This document shows, one piece after another, positions 42,734 to 48,062 of a DNA stretch of 48,062 nt. Made by a program: the position numbers and the translations under genes. The notes beneath the pieces were generated by a model. That model had not been told where the DNA came from, did not search any database, and was given only the letters and a program-made list of their open reading frames with translations. The first letter of the stretch is position 1. Every line of letters begins with the position of its first letter. This stretch comes from JAEHDI01 sp035455185 (GTDB taxonomy: Bacteria; Acidobacteriota; Terriglobia; Bryobacterales; Bryobacteraceae), in NCBI GenBank assembly GCA_035455185.1, contig DATIFQ010000536.1:1-48062 (forward strand), in the 5' to 3' direction.

Positions 42734-44797
42734 ATGAAGGTTGCAGGATACATCGGTTGGGGAATCATCGCCATCGTGGCGGCGTATTTTCTTGGCGGGA
42801 TCGCGCTCGAGCGCGGCGAGCCAGTAAATAGCATGTGGCTTGTGCTTGCCGCTGGCTGCACTTTCCTGATCGGTTACCGTTTCTATGGAAAGTTTATCGC
42901 TGCCAAGGTGATGGCGCTCAACGACGAACGGGCAACCCCGGCCGAGCGGCTGCGGAACGGACACGACTTCGAACCGACCAACAAATGGATCCTCTTCGGA
43001 CATCACTTCGCCGCAATCGCCGGGCCGGGGCCGCTGGTTGGCCCGACCTTAGCCGCACAGTTTGGTTATCTCCCTGGGACGCTTTGGATCATTCTCGGCG
43101 CAGTGCTCGGCGGGGCTGTGCAGGACTTCGTGATCCTGTTCTGCTCGATGCGCCGGGACGGCAAGTCGCTCGGGCAGATGGCTCGCGAGGAGATCGGCAA
43201 GGTCGGCGGAATCACCGCGTTGCTGACTGTACTGCTCATCATGATCATCCTGCTGGCGGTGGTGGCGCTGGTGGTGGTGAACGCTCTCAAAGGTAGCCCC
43301 TGGGGGACGTTCACAATCGCGGCGACGATGCCGATCGCCGTTTTCATGGGGCTGTACCTTCGTTATTGGCGTCCGGGCAAGGTTCTGGAAGTCTCCGCAA
43401 TCGGCTTCGCGCTGGTCGTTGCGAGCATTTTCGCCGGACAATGGGTCGCGCATTCTTCAACGGTCGCGTCGTGGTTCACGATGGGCGGCATAGCGCTGGC
43501 GGCGGCAATCATCATCTATGGGTTCCTTGCGAGTGCGCTGCCGGTGTGGCTGTTGCTTGCTCCACGTGACTACCTGAGTACGTTCGTGAAGCTGGGTGTG
43601 GTGCTGATGCTCGGTGCCGGCATCCTTTTTGTGCGGCCCGAACTCGAACTACCGGCGTTTACCCGCTTTGTGGACGGCGACGGGCCGATTTTCGCCGGCA
43701 AGATATTCCCCTTCTGTTTCATCACCATCGCGTGTGGTGCGATCTCCGGCTTTCATTCGCTGATCTCTTCGGGCACAACACCGAAGATGATCGCCAAGGA
43801 GTCGCACGCTTGGCCGGTAGGGTACGGTTCGATGCTGCTCGAAGGCTTCGTCGCGATCATGGCGATGATTGCGGCCTGCGTTCTGCAGCCCGGCGTCTTC
43901 TTCGCGGTGAACTCTCCGGCGGGGATCGTCGGGGCAACACCGGAGGCCGCCACCGCAACGATTACGGCGTGGGGCTTCCCGGTCACTGCTGCGGAGATGG
44001 AGGTCCTCGCGCGCGACGTCGGCGAGCGGACGCTGTTCCACCGGACCGGCGGCGCGCCGTCTCTGGCCCTCGGGATGGCGCACATTTTCGCGACGGGCGC
44101 GGGCGGCAAGGCGATCCTCGGCTTCTGGTATCACTTCGCCATCATGTTCGAAGCGCTCTTCATCCTGACGATCATTGACGCGGGGACGCGGGTGGGCCGA
44201 TTCATGTTGCAGGACCTGCTCGGGCACGTCTACAAGCCGCTGGGCCGCACGAGCTGGATGCCGGGCGTGATCGGAACGAGCGCGGTGGTCGTTCTCGCAT
44301 GGGGGTACTTCCTCGTTCAGGGTGTGCGCGATCCGTTCGGTGGCATTAACTCTTTGTGGCCGCTGTTTGGCATCTCGAACCAGTTGCTGGCCGCGGTCGC
44401 GCTTTGCGTGGCAACGACTGTCCTCCTGAAGATGCATCGCGCACGATACATGTGGATCACCTGTGTTCCCCTGGCCTGGCTGGTGGTGGTGACGTTCACC
44501 GCCGGGTGGCAGAAGATCTTTTCTCCGTTGCCGCGCGTCGGTTTTCTGGCGGAGGCGGCCCAGCTTCAGGCGGCGCTCGATGCCGGGGCCGTGGCCGCCG
44601 CAAAAGTGACGGAGACGAATACTCTTATCTTTAACGCGCGTCTCGATGCGGTGGTCTGCGGAATCTTCCTGGTGCTGGTGAGCTTGATTCTCATCGATTC
44701 GGTCCGTCTGTGGGTGGGGATACTGCGAGGCACACGAGAGGCGAGGATAACGGAGTCCCCGTTTGTAGTTTCACGTCTGCGTCCGGAGGAGATATGA
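42734..44797 (+). CDS. cstA: Carbon starvation protein A (peptide/pyruvate transporter)
   Basis: A protein of 687 residues with about 16 membrane helices. The CstA signature is clear: GHDFEPTNKWILFGHHFAAIAGPGPLVGPTLAAQFGYLPG, ALPVWLLLAPRDYLSTFVKLG, SGFHSLISSGTTPKMI and DAGTRVGRFMLQDLLG. Members import pyruvate or peptides and are induced under carbon limitation. The gene overlaps the small YbdD-like gene by 4 bp, the usual pairing. No transmembrane anomaly is seen. Confidence 0.96.
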   Translation: MKVAGYIGWGIIAIVAAYFLGGIALERGEPVNSMWLVLAAGCTFLIGYRFYGKFIAAKVMALNDERATPAERLRNGHDFEPTNKWILFGHHFAAIAGPGPLVGPTLAAQFGYLPGTLWIILGAVLGGAVQDFVILFCSMRRDGKSLGQMAREEIGKVGGITALLTVLLIMIILLAVVALVVVNALKGSPWGTFTIAATMPIAVFMGLYLRYWRPGKVLEVSAIGFALVVASIFAGQWVAHSSTVASWFTMGGIALAAAIIIYGFLASALPVWLLLAPRDYLSTFVKLGVVLMLGAGILFVRPELELPAFTRFVDGDGPIFAGKIFPFCFITIACGAISGFHSLISSGTTPKMIAKESHAWPVGYGSMLLEGFVAIMAMIAACVLQPGVFFAVNSPAGIVGATPEAATATITAWGFPVTAAEMEVLARDVGERTLFHRTGGAPSLALGMAHIFATGAGGKAILGFWYHFAIMFEALFILTIIDAGTRVGRFMLQDLLGHVYKPLGRTSWMPGVIGTSAVVVLAWGYFLVQGVRDPFGGINSLWPLFGISNQLLAAVALCVATTVLLKMHRARYMWITCVPLAWLVVVTFTAGWQKIFSPLPRVGFLAEAAQLQAALDAGAVAAAKVTETNTLIFNARLDAVVCGIFLVLVSLILIDSVRLWVGILRGTREARITESPFVVSRLRPEEI

Positions 44798-44970
44798 AAC
44801 GGCTGCGCACGTTCGCCAGAATGGTCGTCGGGCTCCTGAGGGAACTGAGCGACGAGAGTGCATACGAGCGCTACCTTGCAGCACACGGCCGGGAGCATTC
44901 CAGGGAGGAATGGCGCCGTTTCTCCGAGAAACGGCTGCGAATGAAATATTCGAAGCCGAAGTGCTGCTGA
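44794..44970 (+). CDS. ybdD: YbdD/YjiX-family small protein
   Basis: A protein of 58 residues, coupled to cstA by ATGA. It has the family core (LRELSDESAYERYLAAHGREHS followed by EEWRRFSEKRLRMKY) and the terminal Cys-Cys pair (KPKCC) found in E. coli YbdD. It is encoded next to CstA in many bacteria and likely assists the transporter. The longer frame from 44710 is shadow sequence inside cstA. Confidence 0.92.
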   Translation: MKRLRTFARMVVGLLRELSDESAYERYLAAHGREHSREEWRRFSEKRLRMKYSKPKCC

Positions 44971-44986
44971 GAACGCCCTTGCTTTA

Positions 44987-45307
44987 TCAGAGGCCCGGAG
45001 GCTCATCGTCCCGGCGCCAGGAATACCCGTTCCGAAAAACAGTCAAAATGTGCGAAGCTCCGTCCGGCCCCAGTTTTCGCCGGAGACGTTGGATGTGGAC
45101 GTCAAGTGTCCGCGTGCGCGTTCCGCCACGGTAACCCCAGATAGTTTCCAGCAGGTAGCCTCGCGACAGGCAACGTCCCTCGTTCAGCCTCAGGATCCCG
45201 AGCAGTTGTGCCTCTTTCCGTGTAAGCTTCTTGTGTTCAAAGACTTGGCCGTTTCTTGCGGCTTGCGGTTGCATTGCGCCACCGGACGGAATGGCAGAGC
45301 CAAGCAT
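44987..45307 (-). CDS. Stand-alone OmpR/PhoB-type winged-helix DNA-binding protein
   Basis: A protein of 106 residues from the ATG at 45307, which has a strong AAAGGAGA ribosome site. The product is only the effector domain of OmpR/PhoB regulators: LTRKEAQLLGILRLNEGRCLSR, YLLETIWGYRG, and the recognition helix TLDVHIQRLRRKLGPDG, then ILTVFRNGYSW. No receiver domain is encoded in front, so control must come from elsewhere or from its own level. Tandem GTATCTAC repeats lie just upstream. It converges on ybdD with a 16-bp gap. Confidence 0.85.
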   Translation of the reverse strand: MLGSAIPSGGAMQPQAARNGQVFEHKKLTRKEAQLLGILRLNEGRCLSRGYLLETIWGYRGGTRTRTLDVHIQRLRRKLGPDGASHILTVFRNGYSWRRDDEPPGL

Positions 45308-45328
45308 CACGCGGTCTCCTTTACATTT

Positions 45329-45345
45329 GTATCTACTGTATCTAC
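45329..45345. repeat. Tandem 8-bp direct repeat upstream of the winged-helix gene
   Basis: GTATCTAC occurs twice, at 45329-45336 and 45338-45345, with a 9-bp period. It lies 21 bp upstream of the start of the winged-helix gene. OmpR-type domains bind direct repeats, so this may be an autoregulatory site, although their usual period is 10-11 bp. Confidence 0.4.
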
Positions 45346-45497
45346 GGACGGCCAACGGAAACGTCACGGAGAAACGTCGCTGACCACGATCGCCCACTCA
45401 AGCCGCAACTTGGACGATCCTGCTCCCGGAGACATCTACCGCCAAAAGCGAGGCGTTTTCTTTTCCTTGGCGAGAACGGTTAGCACGGGACGATAAC

Positions 45498-45524
45498 TAA
45501 AGGACTAAAAGAGGTAGCCGAAAG
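45498..45524 (+). promoter_or_regulatory. Sigma-28 (FliA)-like promoter before the PilZ gene
   Basis: TAAAGGAC (45498-45505), 11 bases, then GCCGAAAG (45517-45524). The FliA consensus is TAAAGTTT-N11-GCCGATAA. The spacing is exact, and both the TAAAG and GCCGA cores match. In enterics the PilZ gene ycgR is FliA-controlled. Confidence 0.45.
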
Positions 45525-45537
45525 ATAGGGGCCGTGG

Positions 45538-45948
45538 TTGGAATCCGGTGCCTTATTCTTGGGTGTGTTCTGTTCGACCGCCGTTGAGAGAAGACGCGGA
45601 AAGCGTTACCTGCTTCGTTTGGCCTGCCGTGTGACCTCGCCGGACGAGCGCTTTGCGGAGATTCAGGGAGCGACGACCGACATCAGCCGAACCGGGGTCC
45701 GCGTCGTCTTCAAGGACACTGCTGCAGTGCCGGCATTTCGCATCGGGGAGACCGTATGCGTCCTGATGGACCTGCCCCAAAGCCCCTACTTCACCCCGCG
45801 TGTACTCGAGTGCATCGGCAGAGTGGTGCGGGTCGGAGACACCGATCCGGCGGGGCCGGCGGTCGCTTTCGAAATTGTTCGGACCCGCGTTCGGGAGCGT
45901 GACGGACGGGTGGTCGAAGGAGATGCCACAGCGAGCTTGCTGCAGTGA
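45538..45948 (+). CDS. PilZ-domain protein
   Basis: A protein of up to 136 residues. The PilZ c-di-GMP signature is present: the Arg-rich start VERRRGKRYLLRLACRV and DISRTGVRV (D-x-S-x-x-G), followed by the beta-barrel strands ETVCVLMDLPQ and RVLECIGRVVRVGD. PilZ proteins bind c-di-GMP to control motility, adhesion or polysaccharide output. The start is uncertain: TTG at 45538 has AGGGG before it, but GTG at 45565 would fit the promoter better. No other domain is present. Confidence 0.85.
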   Translation: MESGALFLGVFCSTAVERRRGKRYLLRLACRVTSPDERFAEIQGATTDISRTGVRVVFKDTAAVPAFRIGETVCVLMDLPQSPYFTPRVLECIGRVVRVGDTDPAGPAVAFEIVRTRVRERDGRVVEGDATASLLQ

Positions 45949-45979
45949 ACGCTGGGCCTGTTATTCTGGCGGATTCGAT

Positions 45980-46624
45980 TTATGCGGAGCGGGCCTTGGC
46001 AGCCGCGTCCGACGCTGCCGTTCCCGGTGGTTTGCCATGCACCGGCCCTTCGCTGTCCGCGGGCTCCACTTCCACCTCGACTGCGTTCCGGTCCCGTGAG
46101 ACGAAGCGCAGAACGCTGGACACTGGAATGCTGACAAGTAACGGCGCCTCGGTCACGGGCTCCGCGAACAACGGCGCCCGGACACGCTGTGTCGCGATAG
46201 CGGCTGCCGTTGCGGAGGACGTGAAACCCACAATCAGGATCGAACCTTCCGGAGTCTTGTGAATCTCGAACAGCCCTGGCTGTTTCGCCCGAAGAACCGG
46301 TGAATCGCGGCTGGCCGGCAGCATGGTGAAACCGTACGCGCCATCTGGGAGCTTGCCAAAGCCGAACCCATCCTCCAGTTGTGTCAACGGTCTCACCTTG
46401 TGCCGTGCCCGCAGGGCTTGGCGCTTCGCTTCCACCGGATCCAATCCGTCGTCGATCCTGGCCGCTACCGGCGCCTTGGGCGCGAGGCTGCCACGACGCA
46501 TCACCATCAGGCAAATCAGCGCCGCAATCAGAAAGATCAGCAGCCAGATAAGAGCGACTATCCAGCTTCGGTAGGCCCCGATGGACGCAATACTGGAGCT
46601 AACAACTGCGAAGATCTCCTCCAT
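45980..46624 (-). CDS. Single-pass membrane protein of unknown function
   Basis: A protein of 214 residues. One membrane helix lies at about 21-43 (WIVALIWLLIFLIAALICLMV), with a short outer N-terminus. The cytoplasmic part has a likely beta domain (EDGFGFGKLPDGAYGFTMLP, GSILIVGFTSSATAAAIAT, APLLVSIPVSSVLRFVSRD) and a low-complexity Ala-rich tail. No family is recognised. It converges on the PilZ gene with a 31-bp gap. Confidence 0.7.
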   Translation of the reverse strand: MEEIFAVVSSSIASIGAYRSWIVALIWLLIFLIAALICLMVMRRGSLAPKAPVAARIDDGLDPVEAKRQALRARHKVRPLTQLEDGFGFGKLPDGAYGFTMLPASRDSPVLRAKQPGLFEIHKTPEGSILIVGFTSSATAAAIATQRVRAPLFAEPVTEAPLLVSIPVSSVLRFVSRDRNAVEVEVEPADSEGPVHGKPPGTAASDAAAKARSA

Positions 46625-46893
46625 GCCGTCTGCGCTCCGATGCCTCGCGGTCCAGCCCTAACGGACGATTCGGGCCGGTTCCTTGCGGGCGGTCCGAGAA
46701 ACACGGACAAGCCGGCCCCCACCTGAACTGAGGTGTGTGGATTTCTTGTATGAGCACCGGCTACCCAGATTATGGACGCGCGCCCGGCGCTCGTCAAGGG
46801 CCAGAAAAGAATCCGGCGAAGAATTGTACCGCGCGAGAGATCATGCCCTTCAATGCGGATATACTGGTCTGTTTCGAAAGGAGAGTTAAGTTG

Positions 46894-47757
46894 ATGACGC
46901 CTATAACCAGAAGGGGGATGCTGGGACTCTCAGGGCTGCTCGCCACCACGTGCTGGAGGAGCGGCGCTCTGGCAAAGCCTCTCGGTCTGCCCATCGGCCT
47001 ACAGCCCTACACCGTCCGAAGGGAATTGGCACAGGACTGCGAGGGTACACTGCGGAAGATCGCCGCGATCGGTTACCAGGAACTCGAAATCGGCGACCCG
47101 TTCTACGGACAAGAGAACGATGGACTTCGTAAGTTACTGAAATCACTAGGCATGACGACCTCGTCTGCCCACTATGGCTATCCGAAGGACGGTTCTGAGT
47201 GGGCCAAGAGCATCGAGCACGCCAAGATGTTCGGCATAAAGTACATGATCACATCGGCGCCCTCGGAGTGGCGCAAGAGTCTCGACGGCTGGAAGCGGGC
47301 TGCGGAGCGGTTCAATGAGCTCGGCGAACAATGCCGCAGAGCCGGGGTGGCGGCCGCCTATCACAACCACCATTTCGAGTACGTGGTACTCGACGGCAAG
47401 GTCGCTTACGACGAGTTCCTGAGGCTGACCGACCCCAAGCTCGTCTTCATGGAGCTCGACTGTTTCTGGACCACCTTTGCCGGCAAGGATCCGGTCGCGT
47501 ACATGGAGAAGTACCCGGGCCGGTTCCCGCTGCTGCACATCAAAGACCTCAAACCGGGGTTTCCGCCGAGCACGGACGCGGTCAAAGGGAAGCCGTACGC
47601 CGAGGTTGGCAAAGGAATCATCGACTGGAAGCGGATCTTCCAGGCGGCGCCCAAAGGCGGCATTCGGTTTTACTACGTCGAGCAGGACGAATGCGACCGG
47701 CCGCCCATTGAGAGCATCCGGATCAGCCACGACTACCTGAATGAACTGAGCGTTTAG
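46894..47757 (+). CDS. Exported sugar phosphate isomerase/epimerase (AP-endonuclease-2 fold)
   Basis: A protein of 287 residues. The ATG at 46894 follows GAAAGGAGAG and begins a Tat-type leader (TPITRRGMLGLSGLLATT). The xylose-isomerase-like TIM barrel has the metal-binding landmarks HNHHFEY, LVFMELDCFW, LLHIKDLK and FYYVEQDECD. It likely isomerises or epimerises a keto-sugar, here outside the cytoplasm. A TATACT-like -10 (46860-46865) gives a short leader. It is isolated from the other Tat-exported sugar enzymes in the window but of the same kind. Confidence 0.88.
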   Translation: MTPITRRGMLGLSGLLATTCWRSGALAKPLGLPIGLQPYTVRRELAQDCEGTLRKIAAIGYQELEIGDPFYGQENDGLRKLLKSLGMTTSSAHYGYPKDGSEWAKSIEHAKMFGIKYMITSAPSEWRKSLDGWKRAAERFNELGEQCRRAGVAAAYHNHHFEYVVLDGKVAYDEFLRLTDPKLVFMELDCFWTTFAGKDPVAYMEKYPGRFPLLHIKDLKPGFPPSTDAVKGKPYAEVGKGIIDWKRIFQAAPKGGIRFYYVEQDECDRPPIESIRISHDYLNELSV

Positions 47758-47802
47758 CCAAACTGCGGATCGCGGTAACATCGGGAGGCCGCGATACGCC
47801 TT

Positions 47803-48062
47803 ATGTGCATGACACCCAGCAGGATTCTTGTTGTTTTCACCCTCGTTGCGGTTATGGCGGGCATCACTCTTGCCGCCGACGTGACCGGAAAGTGGACCGG
47901 CCAGGTTCCGGGCCGCGACGGCCAGATGCGCGAGGTGACCTACACATTCAAGGTGGACGGAGAGACTCTCACCGGCAGCATGACGGGCTTTCGCGGTCAG
48001 GATCTTCCGATCTCCGACGGCAAGATCAGTGGTGACACGCTGTCCTTCGTCGTGAAGGCCGA
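47803..48062 (+). CDS. Secreted lipocalin-like hypothetical protein, 3' end cut off
   Basis: The frame opens at the ATG at 47803 (an alternative ATG is at 47809) and is still open at the window end, with 86 complete codons. A signal peptide (SRILVVFTLVAVMAGITLAAD) precedes a beta-strand pattern: VTGKWTGQVPGRDGQM, EVTYTFKVDGETLTGSMTG, ISDGKISGDTLSFVV. Repeated 'W/T-G-x-v' strands like these are common in small secreted acidobacterial proteins of unknown role. GGGAGG lies about 14 bases before the ATG. Confidence 0.75.
   Translation, partial: MCMTPSRILVVFTLVAVMAGITLAADVTGKWTGQVPGRDGQMREVTYTFKVDGETLTGSMTGFRGQDLPISDGKISGDTLSFVVKA

Noticed and set aside
45559..45565. Alternative PilZ start codons TTG 45559 or GTG 45565.
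   Set aside because: Neither has a ribosome site. They remain possible if the sigma-28-like promoter is used, but TTG 45538 has AGGGG before it.

Overview
The window is a GC-rich, densely coded bacterial chromosome segment. Its gene content suggests an acidobacterium, probably related to Solibacter/Bryobacter. The evidence is an Oar-like TonB-dependent receptor with an N-terminal carboxypeptidase-regulatory domain, paired TPR proteins, several Tat-exported sugar-enzyme homologues (Gfo/Idh, fucose-isomerase-like, sugar epimerase, DUF4838-like), a MaeB-type malic enzyme fusion and a class II CCA-adding enzyme. The taxonomic placement is inference. I see no tRNA or rRNA gene, insertion sequence, CRISPR array or clear rho-independent terminator.

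Layout. 1-2299: the end of a VOC-fold protein, a DUF1648-type membrane protein and a secreted DUF4838-like protein. 2334-8375 (minus): a TonB receptor followed by two TPR proteins, a likely polymer uptake operon. 8376-9338: no intact gene, but two decayed and mutually homologous gene fragments. 9339-13364 (minus): two GT2 enzymes, a GT4 enzyme and a radical SAM protein, each overlapping the next by 4 bp. 13511-18716 (minus): two tandem PTPS/QueD paralogues, folE, an unknown gene, a PduS-like flavo-iron-sulfur protein, a PduT-like microcompartment shell protein and an exported nitrilase-fold enzyme. 18778-22593 (plus): TlpA, GlcD, a URO-D-like protein and a CBM9-like protein. 22649-25847 (plus): MarR, pirin, a DedA-rhodanese fusion interrupted by an in-frame TGA, and a fucosidase-like enzyme. 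25854-34570: an orphan HlyD adaptor, a patatin, a fucose-isomerase-like protein, small genes, XerD, the CCA enzyme and a Gfo/Idh protein. 34580-36334 (minus): a pair of four-helix transporter halves and a BNR-type lipoprotein. 36508-39538: a coiled-coil protein, an unknown protein and an FHA-GAF histidine kinase. 39535-48062: malic enzyme, CstA-YbdD, a stand-alone winged-helix regulator, a PilZ protein, a sugar epimerase and a truncated secreted protein.

The most notable observation is at 24736-24738. The DedA-rhodanese frame meets TGA two codons after its active-site cysteine, where I remember homologues having a second cysteine. The same frame stays open for 46 more rhodanese-like codons and ends in an ATGA overlap with the next gene. 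The TGA is followed 16 nt later by a perfect 5-bp hairpin with loop GGTCT, the core of the E. coli fdhF SECIS loop. This makes it a candidate selenoprotein, with a recent nonsense mutation as the main alternative. Other points of interest are the pterin-microcompartment gene run, a PTPS paralogue lacking the catalytic cysteine, several promoters placed so that transcripts would start at the ATG, and a sigma-28-like promoter before the PilZ gene.

Four-base ATGA stop/start overlaps recur at 3788, 10250, 11506, 12420, 17875, 18300, 20733, 24876, 34930 and 44794, so translational coupling is common in this genome.
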